Source: Mactra quadrangularis (taxonomy: Eukaryota > Mollusca > Bivalvia > Venerida > Mactridae). Taken from it: 64,000 bases of DNA. This document shows, one piece after another, positions 1 through 12,836 of the stretch (position 1 is its first letter; every line of letters starts with the position of its first letter). The position numbers were made by a program, and so were the translations under genes. The stretch spans positions 32,807,322 through 32,871,321 of the forward strand of contig CM046300.1 of the NCBI GenBank assembly GCA_025267735.1. Direction: 5' to 3'. The notes under the pieces are model-generated. The model was given only the letters and a program-made list of their open reading frames with translations, had not been told where the DNA came from and did no database searches.

Positions 1-3000
1 TATTTAGATTTACATCAAATGTAGCCCATGTTCCAGACCAAGTTTGATGACAATTGAGTAACAAATTTTTATTTTTCATATTTTTGACGGGTGATTAATT
101 TTTTGACACCAGAAAGCCTGTATTCAAACATTACTTAGATATCATTAAAACAAACTTTCAAACCAACCCCAGAATCTTTGGATAAGAAAGTAGCCACAAG
201 AATAGTTTAGCTCCTGTGACCTAGTTATTCATTTGAGATTATCTATGTTCGGAAAAAGCATCCTCGACGATGGAGACAAAAATGTGATTACAAACACATG
301 TAGACGGACGACGGATGTAGGACATTCAACGACCCTTAAATATTACCCAGAGCTAGTTCGGGTGAGCTACAACATTTTTTCGTTCTCTTGACTGTTTTTC
401 TGTTACTCGGTCACATTTGTCGATATTATTTAATTATGTCTTAACGAAGATAGGCATTGTCTTTACTTTAAGACAAAAGTTGGTGAAATCAATATTTTTA
501 TTACATTGTTTCTTGATCAGTTAGCTAACAGGTTTCTCTTGATTAGATTGTTTGTAGACATGTTATCGAGAATACAGACATTTATATTTAATTAAACGAA
601 ATAAAAACCAGAGATGTCAATTTGTTTATCGTGTTATTTAGTGATATCTTTATAGTCTCAATGTCACACAAAAAACTTGTCTGGATTACTTGAGGCCACA
701 AACTTTAACTGGCACTTAGGTACGGAAACGTATCAGTATCAGCAGTTGATGAAATATTTCGCGCTAAGTCGACTTATTTTTATTCGGGTCGATAAGATGT
801 TTTTGCACATCTCAATAAAATTTACTGACTACGATGCGAAGTTTGTAGGCATTGCAACTTAAGTTTTATCAATATGTTTGATGATTTTGTCTCTTCGACA
901 AAAATCTAATCGAAAACAATTACACTTCATGTTTTTTTAAGAAAAATATTACAAGAGACTAGCTTTCTTGATATGCTTGAGTCCTTTGTCTCTTCGACAA
1001 AAATCTAATCGCAATAGTTAAAAACTTCTACGTATTACGAATTAATCATTACTTCCTCATGGGATGTTTTTTGGTCAAATCGACAAGTCGACATGACGTG
1101 AAACTTTTAGATAAGTGGAGACCCTAATACGTTTTCGTACTTACAGTTTCTAAGCAAGAAAATACTATCTTAAAATAGGAAAATACAAGGAGCTAGATAC
1201 GTCAGAAATTAATCTTAATGCCGTAAGTGATTAAGTATCTCTTTTAGCGAATAAATATACTAGTACAAGTGGTAATGACACATATATAAACAAATTTTCT
1301 TAAATGAATATCCACAAGTCATGGTATGTGTAGCTCGTTTATGTAAACAATGTTTTCAAACATGGTCGGTTTCATCATAGAATGTATTTGGGATTGAAAT
1401 CTAAGAAATTTAGAAATATTCGGCATACTATACAGTTTGGGTGCATCTTCCTATTTTAGTGGGTATAATTGATATAATTAATTTTTAATATAACATAGTA
1501 TGCGTCTCGTAGCAAAAAAGGTAAGAAATCATTAATTTAAAAAGAAAAAAAGGAAAAGAAAAATGATATTTTACGTGTTATTGTTGTGACTTTATAATAT
1601 TTTTAATTTGATATGATTAATTTTAGGCCTTGTTGCAATTGCCTATTACATTGTTCTTGCTCTTTAGCGTGTGATAATTGGATTGCAAATATAGAGTTCT
1701 CTGTTATTAGACCTATTGAATCTTGCATCATTTTGTATTACTTCTGAACACCTTTCAGTTCGGTACCATACCTGCCATCCCAAATCTCTTCCGTCACTCT
1801 TTCTGTGTTGTTTTGTCGATTACATCAATTCAACTAAGGGTAATTGATAAAACAACTATTATTGCAATTGATTAAGCCAATGGTAAAGCTTTTGTACTAT
1901 GTACAGTCTTACACAATCTTAAACAATCTAAAATATACTCATCTGAAGCAATCACCAGCACAAATACTGACAAAGTTTGCGATTTCGATGTGTATGTATT
2001 TTGACAACAACGAGCGGTTGTAGGTAATGTACCTCAACGGAAACCTTGCCGGCTTTTAATGACATTTATGGCTTACCATTTCACAGGGAACTGTAACAAC
2101 CCGCAGTTTCTGTTGTTTCTTAGACTTGTAAACAGTCGCAATTATTTGACGACGGATGTAAAAACTTCAAAACAATAAGTATAACTTTGAAATATGTATT
2201 AGATATTGACATTCGAAAGAAAGTGTTTTACGTACGATGTTCATTGCATGGTATTAAACACAAAAAAAGATTAAACTTCTCTAGTTTCATCGTGTTTGTT
2301 ATCACTTGTACGAAACAATCTAGTGACGGTATTTACCTTTTGTCGGTCTTGCTGTCCAGATATGCCAGTTCGGCCAGCATGTATTTTATATATATTGTGT
2401 TACCATGGCATTTAAAATAAATGCCCATTTTCAATAAACATCAGTTTCTGTTTATTTTGTTGACCTCATGCCATACTAGTAGACAGCAGTGATGGACAAA
2501 TCATAAATAGTCTTACATAGCATTACTTGTACGAAACAACCCGATTGTAAACCGTTACATTTTTATGGATTGACGCATTCATGAGTATGACTGACAGTTC
2601 TACGTCCTGTATTTGTTACGGAAAACATCTGCGCAGTGCTAAAACTGTGCTTATTTTAGATTATATGTCTCTGTGGAACTATTTCATTGAGAAGAGAAAT
2701 AAATGATCTCATTATTTGAACGGAAATTAATGGTCCGTACTTTCCATTTGTCTTTTATTAAATAACGACTTTCTACTGATAAATTCGATACCTAAATTAT
2801 TTCTTAGTGAGATGAATTTATTAGATAATTTGGGATAGAAAAGAAACGTACAGTTGGGATAAAAAGGCACTGTAAATACATAATCTGTCTTCACAAACAC
2901 CACTGTCTTCATATTCGTAGGCATGCATGCAAGCTTTAACTTTTGGAACACCATCAGTTTTATAACTGTACAGATTTACCTAGAAACCTATCTTAGGTTA

Positions 3001-3200
3001 ACAAAGAACATTATCTCATGTCTCAGTAACCAGATTATGAAAGTCAACTGGAACAGATATTCTCGAAAATTTACAAGTAGTGTTAAAAGTCATCATTATA
3101 TCAAGACGAATGATGTTCATAGACAGCAAAAGAAATATACATTTTATCTAGTATAAACAATATATGTTACACCTTATGATAATGAAGTTCTAAAAAAATG
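1..3200. other. AT-rich intergenic DNA, no gene seen
   Basis: No open frame here has splice-site support, a recognisable domain or biased codon use; the frames of 60-77 codons look like chance. The one structured item is a 27-bp direct repeat, annotated separately. This stretch shows no clear similarity to the 10-kb unit that follows, so it probably lies outside the repeated array. Confidence 0.5.
886..1011. repeat. 27-bp direct repeat pair
   Basis: The same 27 bases, containing TCTCTTCGACAAAAATC, occur at 886-912 and 985-1011, 99 bp apart. The surrounding bases are only loosely alike, so this may be two units of an old, mostly decayed tandem repeat. No function is suggested. Confidence 0.7.
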
Positions 3201-6200
3201 TCTGTTTTGCTTCTTATGGCATTTTAACGATCAAATATATCGAAACCGAAATTAGAACTTGACTTGTCACTTGGTTAAAACATGATAGAAATATATCCTT
3301 CATATTGCATAACCAAGCTATAAAACAGCTTATAATACACATGTAATAGTCATAGTTGCCAAAAATGAATACAGTGTGCTTTTGTAAAAGGTGACTCCTT
3401 TTAAGAAATGTGGTTTCTTGTTTTCTTTATTTGTTCGTTGTGGCCGCTTTTTTAACAAAAACCTTTTTTTAATCTAAAATAAGCAGCCTCTTTGCTTTTT
3501 AACTGTGTGGAAGGTCTGTTCTTTTTACTATTTCTTTTCATCATTATTGATAAAGAGTTGGTTGTGTAACTATTGTATATGCTAATTGGATAAATCCATA
3601 CACTTACACCATTCATTTAATTCATGGACTCGCAACTAAGCACGATTATGATTAGAACGGCATTGCATTGAAACTATAAATTTCTGCATCTGATGCCTGT
3701 AAAAAACCGACATAATTATACGGTCTACTGTTTTAATACAGTTCAATAACGGTGTCTACGAACTGAATTTAGCTTGCACGTGATTTCCCTATATAATTAG
3801 TGCCGTCTCAACAGGCAGTCGAAGCTAGTTATATTCTCAATGAAATTCAATTAAAGCATATCAAATTGGTTTCTTGGTTTCTGTATCTCTTGAGATTTAT
3901 TTCATAATTCAATGTATTATAATCATATTCTGTAAATATCTTATTATCTCGGAGATCTTTGTTGTGACTTGGAATATTCAACAAATTTGCATGAAATGCT
4001 TTACAGGATATCAACCTGTATATGCAAAACACTGAATGTTGATATCACAACGTCGGTTAAACTAGTCAAGTTTTTGTCCATAGTTTTCGATTAGCGGTAT
4101 AAACTGATATGGCTTTACTTGTTACGCTATAAACACGTACAATTGAATATGTTCAAAACGTCTTGTATTCGGTGATTGCAATTGTTCAGTCTCGTACAAG
4201 TAAAATAAGAATGAGAGCAAATTTTGTATTCTAGAATTTATCGTAAAGAAATGAACAAATTGGTTCAATAATTCTCGAATCCTGTGACAATAAAAACAGA
4301 AATAAGAAGCAATCTTAAAACACACGATATTGCATTTTGACGCAAAAGTTTTAACCCGATGTGCTTGATGCCCATTTCATCTAATTTAATACGATTTTCA
4401 GGCAATGATTCGGCACAATTTCAATTTGTTTTTTAATTAACGATACCATATTGTGCATCAAATTCTCCAATTTCATTATCACGACACCAGAAACAAAAAC
4501 GAAATAATGATATTGTATACACTAAGAAAACATGGAACTTCAGAAGCAATGTGAGCACTTGGTTTGAATAAAATTTTGATGGCTGAAAACACGCCTGTGA
4601 ATGTTTCCAAATAAACACTAAGTCTCTTGAATTACCAGCGAGATTTCTAACTAATATAGATATTTACGCTATTTTATTGAGCTCTTCTCGTTTATGTTAC
4701 AAATTCAACGATATAAAATGATGCATTAAAGTGTTTACATCTCAGACATTAACTACTCTAGTATGTATATTTTAGACAACATTACCAGTCCTAGTTCAAT
4801 AAAATGTCTCGTTATTTTATTGATATTACACTGTCCTAGACAAATAAATAAACACGTATTGAGTATTCAGAAGTCTTATACTCTCATACTGCAAATGCTA
4901 ATAGTTAATTTGATTTCTAGTATCAAGTGCTAACGCGTTATGTCCATTTTATGTAAATTTCAACCATGCTGATGACCACACTTTGTATGACCGTATTTCA
5001 AACGAGATTAACCTTCCCCACTCTACCTACAATGACACGCTGATGCCCAAGTTTCATTGCATATCATAGATTTTGTTCTGATCAAAAATGTCGTGAATAT
5101 TATTAATTAAACGTATCTGCAAATGTGTTTGGGAGACTTTGTTCAATCACAGCAAACAAATAAGCTTTGCATGTACTATAGAGAAACACCACTATATATA
5201 TATTGCTTTTGAAACTAACGACGTTAAATCTGGGATACAACTTGATTACTATCACGCCAACCAATATAATTGCCCTTTAAGCGACAAATCATAGAAGCGA
5301 TACTCGTTATATTTAATGACTAAAAATCATTGTTTTCCGACTAATGTAATTTCCACGGAATTGTTTGGTACTATTATTACACATTTCACGGTAACATCAA
5401 ATCTAATTGTTGCAAAAATTGAAAATGAAATCGCATTTATGTCTTGATAATAGAGTATGCTGAAGTTACAATTTCAACAAAATCGCTTTATGCAATATTT
5501 TCTAAAATGAAATGAAAGAAAATTATGGAGTTTAAACGTAGCACAAATATAAGCATTTTTTACAGTTTTAACAGTAAGTTGACACCCCGTGTCATATTAT
5601 TTTGCAGTCAATCAAAACAAAGAAAACGATATCGATTTAAAATTATGTTCGCAAAACATAATTGCAGCCTTAAAGTAGCTGACATTTATTGCAAAGATGT
5701 TAATATACTACGTGAATTCAAATGCTCTGATAATATGATGAGTGATGGCTAAAATTAAAGACTCGACTTTAAGATAATGAAAGTTAATGTGCGCAATTGA
5801 CATGGTAATTTTGATGAATGAATAGTATTTACCAATAACGTATATCTTATAAAATGTCTCTAAATCATCATTAAATTAATAAATCTTCTGATATTAGAAT
5901 GTGTCATGTGTCCACTCAATAAGCTGTAATTTATCGACACTTTCTTGGAAATATTAAAGATAATAATCTATCATCTTCAATTTTGGTTTGTACTGAGATG
6001 TGTCCCAAGAGAAATATTTGATAATTCAATTTGTAAAGAAGGTTGGTAAACTTTGGTATTTCAGAAAAAAGATAGTTGTCGAGCAATAAACATGTTTAGA
6101 CAATTGCGTATCTGCTGCAGGTCTTTGAACGACAGACGTATGATGAATGTATGAATTATCATAAGTTTATTTAAAAAATAAGTCATAGACTGTTTAAATA

Positions 6201-7055
6201 GACTTGGGTACCAGTAAGTTTTTCCTAATACTGCGTCAATTAAGCTTTTTAAGGATAGAAAGGCTACGTATTGAACATTTTGTGGTTTTTTTCTGCTTTT
6301 TGCTAGCATTCATAATATTAGTTTGTGAAACTGAAATCAGTGTACTGCGCTCAGGTGATACATATAATATAACAAAAGTAGCGAATGAAAGGTGTGTGGC
6401 CAAAATGATTGTTTGTGCATTTATGATAATTCCCAACAATTGCAATAAAACAATGATTACGTCTAATTGAAACAGGCAACACAATGCCAGAATTCCATCA
6501 ACACAAGGTCAACTGAATTATCACTTCATTTCTTATTCTCCACGAGAATTCTCGATAGAATATTTCACCAATTATCGTTAATGACGCTCTTTAAAGAGAT
6601 GAAACATTGTTTTGAATTGGTTTAGTAAGACGAGTTTGTCTAGCGTGTATGTTTTAGCTGCCATTACCAGTCCCATTTTAACAAATAAGTCATGTTCGTA
6701 ATTACTGTTACGATATCACAAGCCATTTTGGGTTCACTAACGATTTCAATTTATTGTGGTAAAACTACATAATTCGAGTGAATACCATAACGTGTTGTGG
6801 AATTTGTTGATTTCCAAGATAATGGAATTCTAATAGCGCAAACATATTGAGCATTTTTAATTAGTAAAAGTACTTTCTACAAGTTCCAATTTTGAACAAA
6901 GTTTATGACTTTATGGACAATAAAGGGTGACTACAAACTACGTTTAGTCAACATGCGTCATGTGATTGTACATGCAGTATGTAAGTGTTGTAAAATCTCT
7001 AAGGTCACGTTACGATATTTACATTCCCCACATTCTTTTCGAAACTTATACAAAA

Positions 7056-7579
7056 CTAGATGGGAGCCCGTGCAAGCACGGGCTTTAGGTAATGACAGTT
7101 CTCGAAACCGATTCTCGAAACAGGCATGTTTAAAAGCATGGGTGAGTATGCCGTTTATGGGTATTATTTCGAGAACAAAGAACGCAAGCTTGGTGAATAT
7201 TCAAAAAATGGCAAGAAGGTTGCACGTATTCTGGGTGATTCCCCATGATAATACAGCAGTTACAGTCCAAACTCCTCACAGTGCTTACGTCACGCTTTGC
7301 TACTTAATTATTGAGTTGATAAAGGGAGATAACCGCTGCGGGGAGTTTGGTTTGACGTGTCTATTTTTAGTTTTATCTAGAACTATTTTTAGACACAAAA
7401 AAATCCCACTATTTTTGTTGATTTTTGGCAGTTTTTGCAAATATAAAGAGGCTTTGTCAAAAAAGAATTGTCAACTGGATATGCCGGTATATAGGTGCTC
7501 CAGCGACAAACAAAAGATTTATTCAAAGCTGCGCAGTTTCTTCCACAAAACAGGAAACTCGCAAATTTAATAGTATAGA
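7056..7579 (-). mobile_element. Non-autonomous Helitron, 524 bp
   Basis: Read on the minus strand it begins TCTATACTATTAAA, a typical Helitron 5' terminus. It ends with a perfect GC-rich hairpin (8-bp stem GCCCGTGC/GCACGGGC, 7065-7082) six bases before a terminal CTAG. It sits between A and T, the usual Helitron target, with no target-site duplication. The paralogous units at about 44.75 and 54.48 kb lack the insert, which supports these ends. There is no Rep/helicase coding sequence, so it would need an autonomous partner in trans. The longest open frame of the window (6905-7570) lies mostly inside this element. Confidence 0.8.
7065..7082. other. Helitron 3' terminal hairpin
   Basis: Perfect inverted repeat GCCCGTGC-AA-GCACGGGC in otherwise AT-rich DNA. 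Its position just inside the CTAG end is diagnostic for Helitrons, where such hairpins act in termination of rolling-circle transposition. Confidence 0.8.
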
Positions 7580-7849
7580 TATTGGTACCTCTCTATTGAA
7601 ACACAAAACTTCTCAACACTCATGTTAATCTAAACAAAACTTTATTGGACAGAAATTAGGAGGAATATACATGTATTGTCTTTAATTAGGTAATCGTCTA
7701 TAAAGATGTAGTAAACGATGAAATTGATCCGCTGATGTATTACCTAATCAAATTATATTACTGTTTTATTGCCAGGCGTGAACGAAACTTTCGGCTTGAA
7801 TCGGAAATACGTTAACAATAGTTTTTTTTCTAAATAATATATGGTAGTA

Positions 7850-8157
7850 AGCCGCCCGGCAAGCTCAGTTGGTAGCACTCAAGTCAACTGATCGAGGGGT
7901 CGTGGGTTCGATTCCCGGGCGGGTCATACTTTCGTGGAGCTTGGTCATGAAATTATTTCTACGGCCAGTCTCCCTCCTACCAATGATTTTTAATTATGTA
8001 GGGCAGTTGTCAGTCACTGACGAAAGTATGCGATTAGAAGTTGGTTAACAGCTAAATCCGTAGATTTAGCCTTTCCAGGAAGAGTGAGTAGGTTGACTGA
8101 CCGCCGTTATATGACCTATACAATATGTTGCTACGGCGTAAAACCAAACAAAGTAAC
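7850..8157 (+). mobile_element. tRNA-derived SINE, full length
   Basis: The first ~75 bases look like a tRNA, with an A box (about AGCTCAGTTGGTAGC) and a B box (GGTTCGATTCCC) for RNA polymerase III. A body and a short A/C-rich tail follow. A perfect 12-bp target-site duplication, TATATGGTAGTA, flanks it at 7838-7849 and 8158-8169. The paralogous unit near 45,035 has a single, related uninterrupted site followed by the same flanking sequence (agagacaaattgac), so this is an empty-site-verified insertion. Related, mostly shortened copies lie on the minus strand at 36767-36968 and, as a tail only, at 41717-41815. Confidence 0.9.
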
Positions 8158-11139
8158 TATATGGTAGTAGAGACAAATTGACAGCTAATTAAGTATACTA
8201 CGTATTCATTTGCAGAATAAAAATCATGATGACAATTACTAAGAAGCCTGTAAATGAGCTTGATACTTAAATGTCAGGAAGCAGACTAGATAACTGAGGA
8301 GGTTTTACAACATGATTTTATCTGAATATTAATAGCATGTTGTGAATATATTAACATTCATCAGGCAATGGTTACCGACTGAAATTTGAAAAAAAAACAC
8401 ACATGCACTTAAACAGGGAACTGTTTAGATTGGTTAGACCGTTCTTTTTTATATAAAATCTTCGAAATAATCGACTGTAAAAGACAAGCTCATTAAGTTT
8501 TGAAATGTGCAAATGACGATAGTTTGCCTGTGGCTTCCATAAGGGAAGCTGTAAAGTAAATATGAGCGTAGATGAATGCTTTTAAAACTGAACTTGTAAT
8601 CTGTTTTACAAGTTTCAAAATATTTTTGTTGAATAAACGCCACTTTAATGTAGAGATTATCACACACGACTTCAAATCCGGAAGCAACAATTATGTTGGA
8701 AATTTGGGGATATTATTGTATGCTTTTTAGTAAATATACAAATATATATACTGACTTTAGTGATATTTTTCATGTCTTGGTAATATAGAACCTTTAACAT
8801 GTTTACTTACCGTTAACGCATGTCCTGGGGTATCCTAATAATTTAATTTACCCCTATTTTTTCTGAAAATGGCTTCATAATTAATCCATTAATTTTGTAA
8901 ATGTTTCTGTGATTGCTAGAAAGCCATGTCTAGCCAAAAACAGCAAACAGTTTCTAGTGACTCTATTACGATACAACGACCTTACATAAAATGTAGTGAC
9001 AATCTCATTTATGTTTTATCAGATTCACATCTTTAGGTATCTCGTGTGTATGAATATAAAATAGTTTCAGGTTTTTGGCTTTTCAACTTACATTGTCTGA
9101 TTTTGAAGAAAATGCATTCCCAATGTGTAAGAATTACTAAGCAAAACAAAATAGATTGTTTTCATTTTTAATTTAATATTCTAATTGGCCTATCTTAGTG
9201 GAGTGTTTAGAAGACACTGTGTGACAATATAATACTTTTTTTAACAATTGATACGTATTCAAATTTGAGTTTTGTGGTGACATTATTTTGTTGGTTTTAT
9301 CTAGTATAGTTTTATGTATATATATAACTAAATATATAGTATTTTATCTTTACTTGAAAATGTTATGCCTCAACATATGGATACAATTTAAATGCTGAAA
9401 ATAAGATTTTAGTATCTACTAGACATAAAATCTGTGTAATACGAACATGTTTTAGTCTAAAAGCAGCAAAGGAACATTTCATGAACTTCGGTGTGTCGTA
9501 AAATTTGCAAGTAGTAAAATAATTCGGTGAATTTTACTGCGTCATACTAGAATTTCTTCTCTAAAGTGAATAATAAAATCTTCAATGTCGCTATCAAAGC
9601 GTCACTGTCAGAAGTAAAGACATTTAGCAAAATCCATATTGGTGCAGTGACTTATAACATGGTGTAGTAGATAATCTCATGAGTTTATCAGATTAAAAAC
9701 TATTTTCCATTAAATATTATACATTATACATGTTTTAAAGCACATGGGTTAGCAAGGGACTTAGTTTTATCAAGGTTTTTTGCAAAATTTGTTGAAAAAC
9801 GCCAATGAAGAGGTTCATATACATATATACTATTTTTATTATAAGCATTTGTTAGTTCATAATACAACTGAAGACTTTAACCATTTTACCAAATAAACTC
9901 TTCTGCTTCTTGCAAACAAATCATTTTGTCCATTCTAATAAAAGAACTAATTCATTTTATAAAAAATGTCATATAAAGAAAAAAATTAATCAACGTCGTT
10001 AATTCCCATTAAAGAGTTGTTAATGGGTCGAAAAACGGTTTTTCCAGAATAAAAACACAAAATTCTGTAACTTCTGCGCATTTAATCCTTTAAGAACAGG
10101 GCCCTACCATTGTCAGATATTGGTGAATACATAATTACCATTATATTGTATTTGTAACAAAATTACATAACAATTTAAACAAATTAACTATCATAAAATG
10201 CTTAGTGGTAACTCTTGCTAATCACAACGTATATTCATGCATGTTTATCAACATATTAAGTAATTCTTCTTTCTACCAGATGAATGGCAAAAAATCGTTT
10301 TTCTGAATTCCTTGACAAATTTGTTGCCAGATTGGCACTAAAGTCTTCCATTTATGACCAGGATTTCTCCTTTACAGCAGACAGAACTCGTAAAAGTGAT
10401 TTCATCTATCTATGTAATTACTCTATGGAAATGACCGTACTTATATAAGACGCCATGTGATTAAATCATTGGAAAGCTTTTTTGCTCTATTATGCGAGGA
10501 TACAAGGAAGCTTTAACGAGTTATACCCTCTAAATTGTGAGAGGCTTATATCTAGTTTTTAAATAACTATCTATTTTTGAAATAACTATCTTTTTTATTT
10601 AGTTCGTCACTGTGTGTAAACAATTGTTCGTGGATATCTACTTTATTGGTCTCATCTTGTTGACTTCTGTGAAATTTTCATTTCCCAGTAACACTCTGCC
10701 TCAAGTCAAATGAATAAAAGCAGAAAAAAAATAATTCTGGAGACATTGATAAAATTTTATATGATCATATATCGTTTAGAAATCTTCGTATAAAGAGATT
10801 AAATGCTGCATTAAATTGTTTCCGTCTGGTTATTCTGTAAATTCCATGTTTGAATAATCTGATATTACTAGATTTACTTCAGTACAAATGTCTCATTAGT
10901 TATTGGTTTCTCCATTTTCTCAAGCCAATGAACGATTCTAGACACAAGAAATCAGTATTTCCACATTTGCACAGGCCATTAACCGTAAACTTTGAAATTG
11001 GTTTCATGGTTGATCTAGGTACTCTTGAAATTCAGTATAATTATAAGCTTTAATTCAAATGTGTTATTATTTTGTCGACGGTTAGATTATTCGAGTAAAA
11101 ACGAAAATTGTTAAGGAAGGCTTATATTGGTTACTGGAA

Positions 11140-11420
11140 ACGTATTATACTGACTAGTTATAGTATTTTACACTAATCCTGCAAATCTTATTTTAATTGA
11201 AGTTTCAATAGAATTCAATTTTTCAGACAACAAAATATTTACGTATAGTAGACATGGAAATCAAATTACAAAATAGATCTCAAGAGACACAGAAACGCAA
11301 GAAACCAATTTGTTATGCATTAATTGAATTTCCGAAACGAAATAACTAACATTGAAAACCTGTTTAGACGACACACATTATATGGGGAAGTCTTAATTAA
11401 AATCTCAGACACTAGTATTA
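11140..11420. repeat. Inverted-repeat arm belonging to each 10-kb unit
   Basis: The reverse complement of this stretch resembles the block at 3740-4030 and its copies near 22440-22720, 51240-51470 and 61200-61450. The best run surrounds the bases AATTCAATTAAAGCATATC. Equivalent arms are at about 50020-50310 and 59935-60160. Each unit junction therefore holds a diverged imperfect palindrome with arms of a few hundred bases, about 1 kb apart where no other element intervenes. It may be the remains of an old element with long terminal inverted repeats. Confidence 0.6.
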
Positions 11421-12827
11421 TACGTAATTAAGATACACTAGATCAAAGCAATAACCTATTCCCTTGCTTTGAATCGGAAAGTTCTTAGATATAATACATT
11501 TACTTCTTTAGATAAATCACGTAATTAATTTTGGTTTGTGAATCAGCATTTGATATTGATGTTAGCACAGAAGTTATCGTAGGTTTTGTTGGGGTTCATT
11601 TTCTCTTTCACTTAAAACTTATTGTACTTGAAAATGAGCATTGTCTATTTTGTATTTTATAATGAAACTTAAATAATGTTTTATAAATATGTATCATAAA
11701 CGTATTTTTTAGTTTTCTCCTAATATCGCCAAACTCCAGTCGCGAACAAAGTGTAAACGCTTTCCACAAATGTCACAAGTTCATATTTCTCGGTAAATAT
11801 GTTTATCTATAGTCTGAATAACTTCCCAGCAGTATCATCCTACTCTTAATAACTTCCCCATAGCATCATTTTTCATGTTAATTGGACACATGCTGCGGCG
11901 ATTATATAGTCGTTGACAAAATTATTGTCAATACAAAATGTCGTTTAACACTACGACTATTCCCCTGATACCATATAAGCAAATATATAATCATTATTTA
12001 GCCCAGAAAGCGTTGCGACATTCTTAAATTCTAAGCTTTGTAAATATCATACTATCAATAAATGCGTTTGTGTAAAGTACTGCCCCATAAAGATAAGAAT
12101 ACAATAAAAGTAACGCTCGAACATTAATCTATTATTAGTAGTAGCAATGCATGCGTCAATATATAATTTGACTTCAATATTCCTAGGCGCTGACTTTTAA
12201 GACTTTGTAACATTGCCATTGTTGTAGTCTCTTTTCACTTGTGTGAATGCCACGGAGCGTACTTAAACAATTTAGCCAAACGAAATAGCCATAAGCATAT
12301 TAAGAAACAATCAGAGATGTAATACTAGCAGCTTGTTTCCTATTTTGTTGACTGCAGTACTTGTACCCAAATTTCATACCAAATCTGCGAGCTTTCTTTT
12401 TCAGAAACGTTTCAGATTTATTAATTGGTTCAAATGAGCTCTTCTTAAAACAGAAAAAATATCTGAATGTGTTGTTAAAAGTGTCTCAATAATAACAATG
12501 TCTTCGACTTATGATAAAAACGCTTCCTTAAAATTTCACTACAAAGCTATAGAACAATTTAAACCATGCTGTTATTAGTCAACATTGCCAAAAATGAATC
12601 AAATGTGTGCATTCATGAAAGGAGCCTCATTATAAAAAAATGTATACTATGGCAAAATTATTATTGTTAAAAACAAAATGGCTGGACTTGCTTTTGCCTC
12701 TAATACGTGTAATATTTTAATAACTTTACGGTTTTTTGACAGATTTCTTTGTGCTGTTAATGAATATATCTTATACATTGGCTTTATATAATCATCATTT
12801 GAATTTCTATGGAACAAATGTTACACC

Positions 12828-12836
12828 TTAAAAGTA
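12828..12836. repeat. Left 9-bp target-site duplication of the foldback
   Basis: TTAAAAGTA immediately precedes the outermost base of the foldback, and the identical nine bases follow its other end at 21262-21270. The match supports one transposition event for the whole 8.4-kb structure. Confidence 0.85.

Larger units (their letters stand above)
3200..12827. repeat. First copy of ~10-kb tandem unit (unit A), left edge approximate
   Basis: Blocks of this stretch recur in the same order near 22.2-23.0, 44.6-54.5 and 54.5-64.0 kb. Clear anchors are the block at 3631, which recurs at 22330, 51147 and 61092, and the block at about 7590, which recurs at about 44780 and 54490. A part near 3.3 kb resembles 12.5 kb, so the preceding unit's end may lie at 3.2-3.6 kb. 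Copies differ by many substitutions and by indels up to 1.7 kb, so the duplication is old. No open frame is conserved between copies, which argues against protein coding. Unit A additionally carries a Helitron and a SINE. Confidence 0.7.

Noticed and set aside
5525..5752. 75-codon open frame in unit A
   Set aside because: The matching stretch in unit D (about 63800-64000) has frame-breaking changes and no selection for the frame is apparent.
6905..7570. 221-codon open frame, the longest in the window
   Set aside because: About three quarters lies in a Helitron absent from the paralogous units; it shows no domain, and its first part crosses the insertion boundary. It is treated as chance.
7850..7926. 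tRNA-like sequences at SINE heads (also near 30850 and 36950)
   Set aside because: They keep A and B boxes but are followed by SINE bodies and do not fold into a convincing full cloverleaf by eye. They are promoter parts of SINEs, not tRNA genes.
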